Source of the DNA: DAOUBP01 sp964513075
GTDB taxonomy: Bacteria > Chloroflexota > Anaerolineae > CG2-30-64-16
Direction: 5' to 3'
Length of the DNA stretch: 64,000 bases
Assembly (NCBI GenBank): GCA_964513075.1
Contig: CAZELR010000019.1
Coordinates: 3,578 to 67,577 of the forward strand
Part shown: one piece after another, positions 40,866-50,034 of the stretch
How positions within the stretch are numbered: position 1 is the stretch's first letter
Layout of the letters: the number at the start of each line of letters is the position of its first letter
Notes under the pieces: model-generated
What the model saw: only the letters and a program-made list of their open reading frames with translations
The model's database searches: none
What the model was told of the DNA's origin: nothing
Program-made: the position numbers and the translations under genes

Positions 40866-43445
40866 TCAAGCAGTCTTATCGGTTTCAACCAAGCCAACCA
40901 GGCGGATGTCGCGGGACGAGCTGCCGACCTGCACCTCTATCGTCCCAGGCTCAAACACCCATCCCTCGCCACCCCAATAGCGAAGCTGCGCGGCTGCTAG
41001 GGGAAAGATCACGTTGCGCCGCTCGCCGGGCGCCAGGGAGATGCGAGTGAAACCTTTCAGCTCTCGCACCGGCCGGCTGACCGCCGAGCCTTTGTAGCTC
41101 ACATACAGCTGCACAACCTCGTCACCCGCGACCTCACCCACGTTAGCGACGGTGAGCGCAACCTCGACCTGCCCGGCGGCTTCCATACGAGCCGGGGAAA
41201 TATGCAGGTCAGTGTACGCGAAGTGGGTGTAGCTCAGGCCGTGTCCAAACGGGTAGAGCGGGTCGCTGTTCATGTAGCGATAGGTGCGGCCGGCCAGGGC
41301 GTAGTCGTCGAACGGCGGCAGTTGGTCAAGCGATTTGTAAGTCGTGACCGGCAGCCGGCCGGCCGGATTGTAGTCGCCGAAGAGCACATCGGCGATGGCC
41401 GTGCCGCCCTCCTCACCGGGATACCACGCGTGCAGGATAGCTGGCACGTGCTCGTCCGCCCAGTTGACGGCCAGCGCACTGCCCCCCAGCAGCACCAGGA
41501 CCACCGGCTTGCCCAGGGCATGAATGCGCCGGAGCAGCGCCTCCTGGGTCGCCGGCAGTCCGATCTCGGTCCGGTCGCCGCCAACAAACCCTGCGACGTT
41601 CACCGGCATTTCCTCGCCCTCCACCGCAGGCGATAGCCCCATCACCAGCACCACGACCTCGGCCTGCCCGGCCGCAGCCAGCGCCGCAGCAGTATCGTCC
41701 TGGCCCGGCGCGGCCCACAGCAGTTGCACCTGCGGATCGCGGCCGGTATTAGCGTAATCGAGGCACAGGTCGTAGCGCCGGCCAGCCTCCAGGTCGGCCG
41801 GAACCGTTCGGGTGAAGACTTCGTGGTCGTTGCTTTCATACGGGAGCAGCTCGCGGCCATCCAGCCGCAGTCGGTATGCGCTCGACCCCCGGACCCCCAA
41901 CAGGTATCTGCCGGTGGTTGGCGCAATCAGCGCGCCCGTCCAGCGCACGCAGAAGGGATCAGTGGCGCACTCGCCCAGCGGCGAGACATCATGCCAGGCG
42001 AAATCTACGATTGGGTCCAGGCGGACGAAGGCGGGTTGGTGCGTCTCGGAGATTAAACGGCCAGGGAAGTAGGCGCCGGACAAGCCGTGGGCTGACGCCT
42101 GACGCCTGGCGTCTGACGCGTGAAGCCCGGCGGGTGCAGGGCGCAGGCAGGTGGTCGGAATCGGGCTCAACGGCGGCATACCGTCCACAATCTCACAGCC
42201 CCGGGCCGCGTACACGATCGTCTCGGGCGAAACCATCCGGCGGATCCCCTCCAGTGGCGTGACTGCGTGCGAGGGTGTGCCGCGGTAGTTGCCCAGCAGC
42301 GCTGACGGGTCGTCGGCGTTCGGCCCGATCACCGCAATGGATTTGAGGCCTTTTGCCAGGGGCAGCAAGCCGTCATTTTTCAGCAACACAATGGATGCCC
42401 GCGCGGCCCGCAGCGCCAGGCTGCGATGTTCAGGGGAGTCGTTAATCGCAAATGGGATCCCTGCGAACGGCGTCTGTTCCGGGGGATCGAACATCCCAAG
42501 GCGGAACCGGGCGGCAAACAACCGTTTCACGGCCCGGTCAATCGTCGCCTCGTCGATCAGGCCGCGTTCGACCGCCTCGAGCAGCGACAGGTAGGCGCAC
42601 CCGCACTCCAGGTCGCAGCCCGCGTTCACCGCCAGGGCCGAGGCCTCGGCCGGCGTCTCGACCAGCCTGTGCCCGCCGAAGATGTCGTTGATCGCCCAAC
42701 AGTCGGAGACCACGTACCCGGCAAAGCCCCACTCCTCGCGCAGTATCTTGCGGAGTAGCGTGGGGCTGGCGCAGCACGCCTCACCGTTCAGACGGTTGTA
42801 GGCGCCCATCACCGATGCGGCTTGTCCCTCCATTACGCAGGCCTCGAACGCGGGCAGGTAGGTCTCCCGCAGATCGCGCTCGCTCACACGTGCGTCGAAT
42901 TCATGGCGGATGCTCTCGGGGCCGCTGTGGGCGGCGAAATGCTTCGGGGTCGCGATCACTTTCAGGTGGTCAGGGTCATCGCCCTGCAAGCTTTTCACGA
43001 AAGTTACGCCCATTCGGGCTGTGAGGTAGGGGTCTTCGCCGTAGGTCTCCTGGCCGCGACCCCAGCGCGGGTCGCGAAAGATGTTGACGTTTGGCGACCA
43101 GAAGGTGAGGCCGGTGTAGATCTGGCGTACGCCGCGGCGCACAAACTCATGATGTTTGGCACGCGCCTCGTCCGCAATGGCAGCCGCCGCCTCGCCCAGC
43201 AGGCCCGTGTCCCAGGTCGCGGCCAGGCCGATCGCCTGCGGGAAGACGGTCGCAACGCCGGCCCGCGCGACGCCGTGCAGGCACTCGTTCCACCAGTTGT
43301 ACTTCGGGATGCCCAGCCGCTCGATGGCCGGCGAGTCGTAGGCCATCTGGCTCGCTTTCTCAGCGAGCGTCATCCGATCGACAAGGTCATCGACGCGTGT
43401 CGGGACGGGCAGGGTCGGGTCTCGGTAGGCCGGGATGGTCGTCAT
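40866..43445 (-). CDS. GH3 beta-glucosidase with PA14-like insert
   Basis: An 859-residue GH3 enzyme. The ATG at 43445 (MTTIPAYRDPTLPVPTRVDD) follows GAGGCAACC. The barrel holds NECLHGVARAGVATVFPQAI and the nucleophile Asp near residue 248 in GYVVSDCWAINDIFGGH. In the second domain a PA14-like module is inserted (about 455-600; GLSGAYFPGRL, FCVRWTGALIAPTTGRYLLG), as in some beta-glucosidases where it shapes the sugar site. Just before it, residues about 441-452 (LHASDARRQASA) are encoded by a GACGCCTGACGCCTGGCG-type repeat. The C-terminal fibronectin-like domain contains YPFGHGLSYTHFAYTDL. It is the last gene of the minus-strand LacI operon. No signal peptide. Confidence 0.93.
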   Translation of the reverse strand: MTTIPAYRDPTLPVPTRVDDLVDRMTLAEKASQMAYDSPAIERLGIPKYNWWNECLHGVARAGVATVFPQAIGLAATWDTGLLGEAAAAIADEARAKHHEFVRRGVRQIYTGLTFWSPNVNIFRDPRWGRGQETYGEDPYLTARMGVTFVKSLQGDDPDHLKVIATPKHFAAHSGPESIRHEFDARVSERDLRETYLPAFEACVMEGQAASVMGAYNRLNGEACCASPTLLRKILREEWGFAGYVVSDCWAINDIFGGHRLVETPAEASALAVNAGCDLECGCAYLSLLEAVERGLIDEATIDRAVKRLFAARFRLGMFDPPEQTPFAGIPFAINDSPEHRSLALRAARASIVLLKNDGLLPLAKGLKSIAVIGPNADDPSALLGNYRGTPSHAVTPLEGIRRMVSPETIVYAARGCEIVDGMPPLSPIPTTCLRPAPAGLHASDARRQASAHGLSGAYFPGRLISETHQPAFVRLDPIVDFAWHDVSPLGECATDPFCVRWTGALIAPTTGRYLLGVRGSSAYRLRLDGRELLPYESNDHEVFTRTVPADLEAGRRYDLCLDYANTGRDPQVQLLWAAPGQDDTAAALAAAGQAEVVVLVMGLSPAVEGEEMPVNVAGFVGGDRTEIGLPATQEALLRRIHALGKPVVLVLLGGSALAVNWADEHVPAILHAWYPGEEGGTAIADVLFGDYNPAGRLPVTTYKSLDQLPPFDDYALAGRTYRYMNSDPLYPFGHGLSYTHFAYTDLHISPARMEAAGQVEVALTVANVGEVAGDEVVQLYVSYKGSAVSRPVRELKGFTRISLAPGERRNVIFPLAAAQLRYWGGEGWVFEPGTIEVQVGSSSRDIRLVGLVETDKTA
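42091..42125. repeat. Low-complexity repeat inside the PA14-type GH3 gene
   Basis: GCTGACGCCTGACGCCTGGC and following bases repeat the unit (T)GACGCC(T) four times with small changes. The frame stays open, adding about 12 residues to the loop before the PA14-like module. Confidence 0.75.
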
Positions 43446-43480
43446 GGTTGCCTCGTGATGCGTGATGGCGCGCGCTCCGC

Positions 43481-44344
43481 TCAGCCCTTGAGCGCGCCGG
43501 CCGTCAGGCCGGATACGATCTGCCGCTCGGCAAAGACATAGAAGAGAATCGCGGGGATCGCGGACAGGGCGACGAAGGCGGAGACCGCGGCCAGATCCGA
43601 GCTGTACTGGCCCTGAAACTGCATGGTTCCGAGCGGCAGCGTCCACTTGGCCTCGCGGTCCAGGATGACCAACGGTGTGAGCAGGTCATTCCAGCTGACG
43701 ATCATCGTCAGTGCGCCGACCGCGGCCAACGCGGGCCGCACCAACGGCATCAGGATGCGCCAGAAGAAGCCGAAGTCGCTGCAGCCATCGATGGCTGCGG
43801 CGTCCTGCAGCTCGCCGGGAACGGCCGCGAAGAAGCCGCGGAGGATCAGGAGGTTGCTGGAGATGCCGAAGGCGGTTTGCACCAGGATGACCGCAATGAG
43901 CGTATCGGTCAGCTGCATCTGGCGAATCACCAGGTAGACCGGCATCATCGCCACGGTGATCGGGAACATGAGCCCCAGGGTCAGGAACGTGAAGGCCGCG
44001 TCCTTGCCGCTGAATTTCATTCGGGCAAATACGAACGCCGCCATGCTGCACACGAGCAGCACGCCGAAGGTCGTCGCTGCCATGACGATCAGGCTGTTTT
44101 TCATGAAGACCCAATAGGAGGGCGCAGACAGAATCGCCTGGTAGTTCTCAAAGCGCGGTGGATTGGGGATCGTGTAGGGGCTCAGGAACATCTCGCCGCT
44201 GTTCTTGAGGCTGGCGAAGAGCAGGACCACCAGGGGCACGACGATGATCAGGGCGATGACGGAGAGGACCAGGTACTGAAAGAACCTGGGCCAGAACTTG
44301 CGTGCGGCCATTCTTCGTGGGAAGCGAGCGGAGGCTGGCGCCAT
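43481..44344 (-). CDS. Sugar ABC transporter permease (MalG-like)
   Basis: A 287-residue CUT1 permease. It begins MAPASARFPRRMAARKFWPR, with the first helix YLVLSVIALIIVVPLVVLLF. The EAA loop is GELQDAAAIDGCSDFGFFWR followed by ILMPLVRP. The tail AERQIVSGLTAGALKG is typical. It begins 18 bp after the preceding permease gene and ends 35 bp before the GH3 ATG. As in the plus-strand operon, no ATPase is encoded with it, so a shared ATPase is implied. Confidence 0.93.
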   Translation of the reverse strand: MAPASARFPRRMAARKFWPRFFQYLVLSVIALIIVVPLVVLLFASLKNSGEMFLSPYTIPNPPRFENYQAILSAPSYWVFMKNSLIVMAATTFGVLLVCSMAAFVFARMKFSGKDAAFTFLTLGLMFPITVAMMPVYLVIRQMQLTDTLIAVILVQTAFGISSNLLILRGFFAAVPGELQDAAAIDGCSDFGFFWRILMPLVRPALAAVGALTMIVSWNDLLTPLVILDREAKWTLPLGTMQFQGQYSSDLAAVSAFVALSAIPAILFYVFAERQIVSGLTAGALKG

Positions 44345-44362
44345 GTTCGGTCCTTTCGATCC

Positions 44363-45295
44363 TCAAAAATCTTCGTGCCGCGCGAGCCGCATGTAGGCCA
44401 CGGAGAAGGCCAGGCAGATCGCCAACATCACCAGCGCCACGGCCGAGCCGTAGCCCAACTGATAGCGCCTGAAGCCGAAGCGGTACATGTAAGTCGCCAT
44501 GAATTCGCTGGCGTTGACCGGCCCGCCGCCTGTCATCACCCACACCAGGTTGAACTGCGTCAACGAACCGAGGACGGACAGCTGGACGACGGTGCGAATG
44601 GTGCTGCCGAGCATCGGAATCGTGATGTACCGTGTCAACTGCCACCGGTTGGCGCCATCCATGAGCGCCGCCTCGTCGACCTCGCGCGGGATATTCTGCA
44701 GCCCCGCCAGGTACAACAGCATATGCAGGCCGAAATACTTCCAGGTCAGCACGATGAAGAGGCAAAACACGACCTGGTGGATATCGCTCAGGAAGTTCTG
44801 GGGCTTGACGCCCGGGATGAGGACCAGGAGCGCGTTGATCAACCCGCGCGCGGGATCCGGGTTGAAGAGGCTCATCCAGATGATGCCGGTGATGACCTCG
44901 GAGAGCACATAGGGCACGAAGAAGATCATGCGGAAGAAGGCGCGGCCGGGCAGATCGCGGCCCACCATGATCGCCAGCGCCAGGGCGACGGGCAGCTGGA
45001 TCCCCAGGGAGAGCACGACGATCAGCAGGCAGTTCGACACCGCCTTCATGAACACCCGGTCGCCGAGGATTTCCTTGAAATTCGCCAGGCCGACGAAGTC
45101 CACCGCGGGCCCGAGGCCGTTCCAATCGAACGTGCTGAAGTAGATGGACCGGAGAATGGGGTAGACCAGGAAGGTGATGAACAGGATGAAGGCCGGCGCG
45201 AGGAAGATGGCGATGGTCGCCCGGTCCTGTGCCTGGCGGCTCCAACCCGCGGCGCGGCGCACCTCGGTCACGTTGCCAGCGGTCGGCGTCGTCAT
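44363..45295 (-). CDS. Sugar ABC transporter permease (MalF-like)
   Basis: A 310-residue CUT1 permease. The sequence opens with a short cytoplasmic lead (MTTPTAGNVTEVRRAAGWSR), then helix IAIFLAPAFILFITFLVYPI. The docking loop is REVDEAALMDGANRWQLTRY followed by ITIPML. It pairs with the permease at 43481-44344. The gap of 114 bp to the binding-protein gene upstream contains no clear terminator. Confidence 0.93.
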   Translation of the reverse strand: MTTPTAGNVTEVRRAAGWSRQAQDRATIAIFLAPAFILFITFLVYPILRSIYFSTFDWNGLGPAVDFVGLANFKEILGDRVFMKAVSNCLLIVVLSLGIQLPVALALAIMVGRDLPGRAFFRMIFFVPYVLSEVITGIIWMSLFNPDPARGLINALLVLIPGVKPQNFLSDIHQVVFCLFIVLTWKYFGLHMLLYLAGLQNIPREVDEAALMDGANRWQLTRYITIPMLGSTIRTVVQLSVLGSLTQFNLVWVMTGGGPVNASEFMATYMYRFGFRRYQLGYGSAVALVMLAICLAFSVAYMRLARHEDF

Positions 45296-45409
45296 AGGGG
45301 GTCGTCCTCGTCCTGAGCACGAGAAGCTCCGCCCCGCGCCAGGCAGGGCGGCCGGGGCTACCGGGCATCGCCTGCGAACGAGACGATGTCCGGGGGCCCG
45401 TACCGGCGA

Positions 45410-46759
45410 CTACTTGATGTACTTAGCCGCCGCGTCTTCGATCGCCTTGGCCGCATCAGCCGGCTTCGCGGTAGCCGCAAAGACCGTCTGCACTGCGTCG
45501 TTGATCGCACCGCCTACCGCCGAGGGCAGGAACTGATCGTAGTACAGTTGGAAGTACTTGGCTGCCGCGAAGGCCTTCTGGACCTCGACCATGTTGGCAT
45601 CCTTCAGGCCGGCCTCGCCGCCCTTCACCACCGGGATGCCCATGCCCAACGCGGCCATTTCCGACTGAGCGGCAGCGGTCGTGATGAACTTGGCAAAGTC
45701 CACGGCCTCGGGAGAGGCGTTCTTGCCGATCGCAAAGCCATTGCCGCCACCGATGACATCCGTGGCACTGCCCGCGCCTCCCTCGATGGCCGGGAAGCCG
45801 AACATGCCGAGGTTAGCGACGCCCTTCTTGTCCGCGGCATTCGCCGATTCGACGGAGGGCGCCCATTGGCCGGACAACTCCATGGCTGCCAGCCCATTGC
45901 CGAAGGTCGCCTGCATCTCGTCGTGCGTGGCGCCGAGGAAGCCTGTCTGGAACGGCTCCAGGGCGATCAGCTCCTGCAGCTTCTCGAAGGCCTGCACGAA
46001 CGCCGGGTCTGCGAAGGAGCCCTTGCGGTTCAATGCAGCTTCAAAGGCGGCTTGCCCGCCGATGCGCGTCGCGAGATAGGACCAGATGTGCATCCCGGTC
46101 CAGCTGTCCTTTTCACCCAGGGCGATCGGCGTGATGCCGGCAGCCTTGAGCTTCTTCACCGCGTCCAGGAACTCGGTCCAGGTCTTCGGTGTGTCCTGGA
46201 TGCCGGCCTTGGTGAAGAGGTCCTTATTGTACCACCAGCCGACCATGCCCATGTCCCACGGGACGCCGTACTGCTTCCCCCCATACGAGTAGACCGCCAG
46301 CGCGCCCGGCGCGAAGGTGTTGCGCCACGCGCCGCCGTTGGCGTCCATGTCCGCGGTGATGTCCTTCAGCAAGCTGGCCTTGGCCTGCTCGACCATCGTG
46401 CCGCCGCCCCAGCTCTGGAAGATGTCGGGCGGATTGCCTGACTGCATGACAGTGGTCAGCTTGGTCTTGAAGGCCTCATTCTCGAGCACCGTGATCTTGA
46501 CGATCACGTTCGGATGCGTTGCCATGTAGTCGTCGGCCAGCTTCTGCCAATAGCTCAGGCCGGGATCCTTGGTCGAGATGTGCCACCAGTTGACTTCAAC
46601 CTTGGCTGCCGGAGCGGCCGGAGCGGCCGGAGCGGTCGTCGCGGCCGGGGCCGCGGGCGCTTGCGGCTGCGTCGCCGGAGCGGTCGCCGGCGCGCAGGAG
46701 CTCAACAAGAGACTTGCCAATATGATCAAGCTGATCAGAACCGAAACCTTGGTGCGCAT
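45410..46759 (-). CDS. Sugar ABC transporter substrate-binding lipoprotein
   Basis: A 449-residue family 1 solute-binding protein. The ATG at 46759 (MRTKVSVLISLIILASLLLS) follows GGAGGAG; the lipobox cysteine is C22 (LLLSSCAPA). An Ala/Pro/Thr-rich linker (about 23-52) anchors the domain, which begins KVEVNWWHISTKDPGLSYWQ and includes PPDIFQSWGGGTMVEQAKAS and GVPWDMGMVGWWYNKDLFTK. The ligand is probably a beta-glucoside, given the GH3 gene in the operon. It starts 92 bp after the LacI gene. Confidence 0.93.
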   Translation of the reverse strand: MRTKVSVLISLIILASLLLSSCAPATAPATQPQAPAAPAATTAPAAPAAPAAKVEVNWWHISTKDPGLSYWQKLADDYMATHPNVIVKITVLENEAFKTKLTTVMQSGNPPDIFQSWGGGTMVEQAKASLLKDITADMDANGGAWRNTFAPGALAVYSYGGKQYGVPWDMGMVGWWYNKDLFTKAGIQDTPKTWTEFLDAVKKLKAAGITPIALGEKDSWTGMHIWSYLATRIGGQAAFEAALNRKGSFADPAFVQAFEKLQELIALEPFQTGFLGATHDEMQATFGNGLAAMELSGQWAPSVESANAADKKGVANLGMFGFPAIEGGAGSATDVIGGGNGFAIGKNASPEAVDFAKFITTAAAQSEMAALGMGIPVVKGGEAGLKDANMVEVQKAFAAAKYFQLYYDQFLPSAVGGAINDAVQTVFAATAKPADAAKAIEDAAAKYIK

Positions 46760-46851
46760 GTGTACTCCTCCTGATTGGGTAAAGTTGCCACCGTTGCCAT
46801 CTTCGATCACCCGCGCGCCCTGCGGCGCGCGAGAGCAAGGCCTTACACTTC

Positions 46852-47952
46852 TCATCGATAGGCGTCCTCCTTGACAGGTGCAGCGGGTCGTGACGGGGCA
46901 GGTTGCCCTTCGGGCCGCCCTCCCTGGGGAGCCTGGCACGACCCGCGAATCACCAGCTCCGTGGGCAGGTCGATGCGTCGCACCGGTTTGCCCGGGTCGT
47001 TCAACTGGTCAAGCAGCATCTGGGTCGCGACGCGCCCCATCATTGTGAGGGGCTGAGAAACGGTGGTCAGCGGCGGATGCACCAGTGCGGCCTGCGGGAT
47101 GCCATCGAACCCGATCAGCGAGACGTCATCGGGCACGCGTAGGCCTTGACTGTGCAGGGCCTCCAGGGCGCCGAAGGCCATGTCATCGTTAGAGGCAAAG
47201 ATTGCAGTGGGCGGTCTGGTCAGGGCCAGCAGGGCTAGGGTTGCGGTATAGCCGTCAGAATAGTGGAACTTGCCCTCCCGGACCAGTGCAGCCTCGGCGG
47301 GTAGGTGGTGGGTCCGCAGCGCCGCCTGGTAGCCTGCCAGCCGATTACGTGCGGCCGCCATCTCCATGTCACCGGTGATGAAGCCGATGCAGCGGTGACC
47401 AAGCTCGATCAAATACTCGGTGGCGTTGTAGGCGCCTTGCCAGTTCGTTGCACATACGGCCGGCAGCTCATCTTCGACGCCCTGGTAGTCTACCAGCACG
47501 AACGGGAATTCAATCTGCCTGAGTTGTGCGACGATGGCTTCCAGGCTACTGGGGAGGACCAGCACCAGTCCATCAGCCATACCGCGGGCGATGTTTGCAA
47601 CGTAGGAAGTCTCCTTGGCAGCCTGACGGTGCGTCGTGTAGAGCAGTAGCTCATACTGCGCCAACTCAACTTCCGCGTCAATGCCTCGGATGATCTCGCC
47701 GATGTAGCCGGTCCCCAAGTCGGGCGCGAGGACGGCCAGGACTTGCGAACGGCCGCCGGCCAGGCTGCGGGCCCGGCGATCCACGATGTACCCCAGGCGA
47801 TCCATGGCTGCTAGCACCCTTTGGCGGGTCTCACCTTTGACGTGCGGGGCGTCGTTGATGACCCGCGAGACGGTGCCGTAGGAGGTGCCAGACGCCGCGG
47901 CGACATCGTGAATCGTAATGTTCTTCTCGTGGCGATTCGCACCCCGTCGCAC
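46852..47952 (-). CDS. LacI-family transcriptional regulator (beta-glucoside operon)
   Basis: A 366-residue regulator starting at a GTG (47952) placed six bases after GGAGG; there is no ATG nearby in frame. The DNA-binding part reads TIHDVAAASGTSYGTVSRVI, then RVLAAMDRLGYIVDRRARSL. The ligand core begins QVLAVLAPDLGTGYIGEIIR and ends LIGFDGIPQAALVHPPLTTV. It heads the operon binding protein, two permeases, GH3. Its strong promoter is overlapped by a LacI-type operator, which suggests autoregulation and sugar-dependent control of the operon. Confidence 0.94.
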   Translation of the reverse strand: MRRGANRHEKNITIHDVAAASGTSYGTVSRVINDAPHVKGETRQRVLAAMDRLGYIVDRRARSLAGGRSQVLAVLAPDLGTGYIGEIIRGIDAEVELAQYELLLYTTHRQAAKETSYVANIARGMADGLVLVLPSSLEAIVAQLRQIEFPFVLVDYQGVEDELPAVCATNWQGAYNATEYLIELGHRCIGFITGDMEMAAARNRLAGYQAALRTHHLPAEAALVREGKFHYSDGYTATLALLALTRPPTAIFASNDDMAFGALEALHSQGLRVPDDVSLIGFDGIPQAALVHPPLTTVSQPLTMMGRVATQMLLDQLNDPGKPVRRIDLPTELVIRGSCQAPQGGRPEGQPAPSRPAAPVKEDAYR

Positions 47953-48126
47953 AGAGGCCTCCTACGGACAGCCTTCGGCGCCATCAGCGCGCCCGTTGTC
48001 CGTAAACGATCACATGACTTGTTGGCTTTTCGCGTGAAAAACGGAAACTAACGACCCAAAAACCCAGAAATCGACTGCCAGTCCGGGCAGAGCAGCCGTC
48101 CGACCGGCAAAACGGTGCAGTTTTTT

Positions 48127-48140
48127 TGTAAGCGCTTACA
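48127..48140. promoter_or_regulatory. LacI-type operator of the beta-glucoside operon
   Basis: TGTAAGCGCTTACA is a perfect 14-bp palindrome with central CG, directly downstream of the -10 box of the LacI promoter. It is built of the same hexamers (TGTAAG and CTTACA) as the operator at 31271-31284, but in swapped order. Confidence 0.85.
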
Positions 48141-48146
48141 GTATTC

Positions 48147-48175
48147 ACTATATCACGATCGCGTGGGCTTGTCAA
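48147..48175 (-). promoter_or_regulatory. Promoter of the LacI-led beta-glucoside operon
   Basis: On the minus strand TTGACA (48175-48170) and TATAGT (48152-48147) are 17 bp apart, a near-consensus sigma-70-type promoter. Confidence 0.85.
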
Positions 48176-48249
48176 GACTCAATTATTGATCCGATGCATT
48201 AAAGCGAATCAGGCGGTATTAAAATTTCTTATACGCGCGCCTCTTAAAT

Positions 48250-48278
48250 TTGCGGATTCCCTGCACTCATGATATCAT
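48250..48278 (+). promoter_or_regulatory. Putative promoter of the zinc-ribbon gene
   Basis: TTGCGG (48250-48255) and TATCAT (48273-48278) are 17 bp apart. The leader to the ATG at 48413 would be about 128 bases, long enough for post-transcriptional control. Confidence 0.5.
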
Positions 48279-48412
48279 CTAATAAGTTCATAGAAATCCA
48301 TGGTTCGGTTCCGATCAGGTGTAGTTGCTCCTTCAGGATAAACGCCTCGCTTGCTCCGCCACTGCTGGATACCTCAATGAATATCTTATCAACAGGAGTT
48401 AGCGAGACTAAC

Positions 48413-48772
48413 ATGTCAGATCAAACCATCACCTGCAATGACTGCGGCAAGCAGTTCACCTTCACTGAGAGCGAACAGGAATTCTACCGGTCCAAGGACT
48501 TCAGCACCCCTGGCCGTTGCCCCGATTGCCGCGCCGCCCGCAAGGCGGAGCGCAACAGCGGCGGCTATGGCCGCAGTGGCGGCAGCAGCTACGGCGGCGA
48601 GCGTCAGATGTACGCGGCGGTCTGCGCCCAGTGCGGCAAGAACACCGAAGTGCCGTTCCAGCCGCGCGGCGACCGGCCCGTTTACTGCTCCGACTGCTTC
48701 CGTGCCCAGAGTGGCGGCAGCAGCTACGGCGGACGTTCCAACGATTCGCGATCGGGCGGTCGTCGCTACTAA
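48413..48772 (+). CDS. Small double zinc-ribbon protein
   Basis: A 119-residue protein. The first zinc ribbon is ITCNDCGKQFTFTESEQEFY with its second CxxC in PGRCPDCRAAR, the zf-Tbcl type. A Gly/Ser/Tyr/Arg linker (NSGGYGRSGGSSYGGER) follows, then a second ribbon, AAVCAQCGKNTEVPF with PVYCSDCFRAQ (the CxxC type found in small Chloroflexota and Patescibacteria proteins). The tail repeats GGSSYGGRSNDSRSGGRRY, an RGG-like, RNA-binding style of low complexity. It is a single gene with its own promoter and terminator. Nucleic-acid binding is likely; the role is not known. Confidence 0.88.
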   Translation: MSDQTITCNDCGKQFTFTESEQEFYRSKDFSTPGRCPDCRAARKAERNSGGYGRSGGSSYGGERQMYAAVCAQCGKNTEVPFQPRGDRPVYCSDCFRAQSGGSSYGGRSNDSRSGGRRY

Positions 48773-48806
48773 AAGTAGTCAGCGCCCAGTAGCTTAAACA
48801 GCGAGA

Positions 48807-48839
48807 GACCAGGTTCCTATGTGGAGCCTGGTCTTTTTT
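48807..48839 (+). terminator. Rho-independent terminator after the zinc-ribbon gene
   Basis: GACCAGGTTCC (48807-48817) pairs with GGAGCCTGGTC (48823-48833) with one mismatch and a TATGT loop, followed by six T. Confidence 0.93.
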
Positions 48840-48908
48840 GTGCTACGCAGAGTTGCCGACTTTGCGCTTCAGCCCGCTATACGCCAAACGCTATACAATA
48901 AGTAATGT

Positions 48909-48980
48909 AGGGCCGCCCTTTGTGGCAGCCTTATACTACGGTAGAGCCTGGTGGTTGCGCTGATGACAGGGCGGCTCCCT
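48909..48980. repeat. Imperfect inverted repeat in the 48.8-49.1 kb gap
   Basis: AGGGCCGCCCT (48909-48919) and AGGGCGGCTCCCT (48968-48980) are near-complements. The arms resemble those of the GTAGGGGCGGGG palindromes found inside two genes. The rest of the 294-bp gap holds only the terminator and no gene. Confidence 0.5.
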
Positions 48981-49066
48981 CCCGATGTGCTGAGACTTGG
49001 GGCCAGTGAGGCCAAGCCTTTAGCAGGCGCCGCGGATTATTGATTCATCAGATGTTGTGCCTGGCA

Positions 49067-49957
49067 TCACCTGCCGGCGTAGGGTTCCACTAACCCCTGG
49101 ATGTCCGTGTGAACTACGAACAGATCTCCTGAGCCGGGCGCGGCCTGCCGTTCGGCAGCGTTGAGCATCAGCCACGCGGTGGTCACATACAGATCCTTCA
49201 AGTCAGGCCCGCCGAACGCGCAGCTCGTCGGGTTCGGCACGGGCAGTTTGATCACCCGCTCGATCTTGCCGTCCGGGTCGTAACGGGTGATGCGCCAGCC
49301 GCCCCACTGTGCGCTCCACACGCATCCTTCCGCGTCTACCGTCAGTCCGTCGGGCAGGCCATCGGCTTCGGGCACCCTGGCGAAGGAGCGCCGGTTCGCC
49401 AACTCTCCCGTGGCCGGGTCGAAGTCAAACGCCAACAGCTCGTAGGCGAACTGGGCGGTGACATACATCGTCCGGTTGTCCGGGCTCCAGCCCAGGCCAT
49501 TAGAGCAGGCCAGTCCCCCCGCTGTTTTATGCACGCCAACAACGCCGTTGCCGGCGATGTCCACACGCCACAGCGAGCCTTCTGGCCGGAACTGATCGTC
49601 GGCATAGGTAGAGCCTGCCCAGAAACGGCCCATGCGGTCGGCCGAGCCGTCGTTGAAGCGCACTGGTCGGTTGTCAGCCTCTGGGTCGTGGATGAATTGG
49701 CTCTGCCCTGTGCGTTCATCCCAGAAATACAGACCCGTGCGTGTGGCGAACACAAAGCCGCCCCCTGCCCGCCGCGCCTGGCCCGTCACGGGCAGTCCCG
49801 GCGCCCAGCGGGTGAATGTTTTTGTGGCCGGGTCGAGTCTGAAGACGGCCGGGCTGTCCCAGATGTCTAGCCAGTACAGCGCCTTTTCGTCGGCGTCCCA
49901 GCGCGGGCTTTCACCGACCTCGTTTTGTACACCCAGGACGTGCTCGATCTCGAACAT
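49067..49957 (-). CDS. SMP-30/gluconolactonase family lactonase
   Basis: A 296-residue six-bladed beta-propeller enzyme that opens sugar lactones using a divalent metal. The ATG at 49957 follows AAAGGGG. The metal ligands are the Glu in GESPRWDADEKALYWLDI, an Asn in CSNGLGWSPDNRTMYVT and the Asp in GLPDGLTVDAEGCVWSAQW, all in the expected order; RFNDGSADRMGRFWAGS is also conserved. It is the last gene of the minus-strand sugar cluster, 77 bp after the SorC regulator, and probably supplies or removes a sugar lactone for that pathway. Confidence 0.92.
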   Translation of the reverse strand: MFEIEHVLGVQNEVGESPRWDADEKALYWLDIWDSPAVFRLDPATKTFTRWAPGLPVTGQARRAGGGFVFATRTGLYFWDERTGQSQFIHDPEADNRPVRFNDGSADRMGRFWAGSTYADDQFRPEGSLWRVDIAGNGVVGVHKTAGGLACSNGLGWSPDNRTMYVTAQFAYELLAFDFDPATGELANRRSFARVPEADGLPDGLTVDAEGCVWSAQWGGWRITRYDPDGKIERVIKLPVPNPTSCAFGGPDLKDLYVTTAWLMLNAAERQAAPGSGDLFVVHTDIQGLVEPYAGR

Positions 49958-50034
49958 GGAGTGCCCCTTTCTGCGGGTTTCAGGCCGCAATGATCACGGT
50001 GAGTGGCAGGGTTTCTGGCGCAGTGTGAGCGTCA

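Larger units (their letters stand above)
47953..48412. other. 460-bp divergent regulatory region
   Basis: No gene is supported here. It holds the minus-strand promoter and operator of the LacI gene (48127-48175), a leader of about 185 bp for that gene, a stretch of lower GC around 48180-48260, and a plus-strand promoter for the zinc-ribbon gene (48250-48278) with a leader of about 130 bp. Confidence 0.7.

Noticed and set aside
43877..45316. 479-codon plus-strand frame rich in His, Glu, Asp, Gln over the permeases
   Set aside because: The composition is what antisense of membrane-protein codons gives; both permeases are certain.
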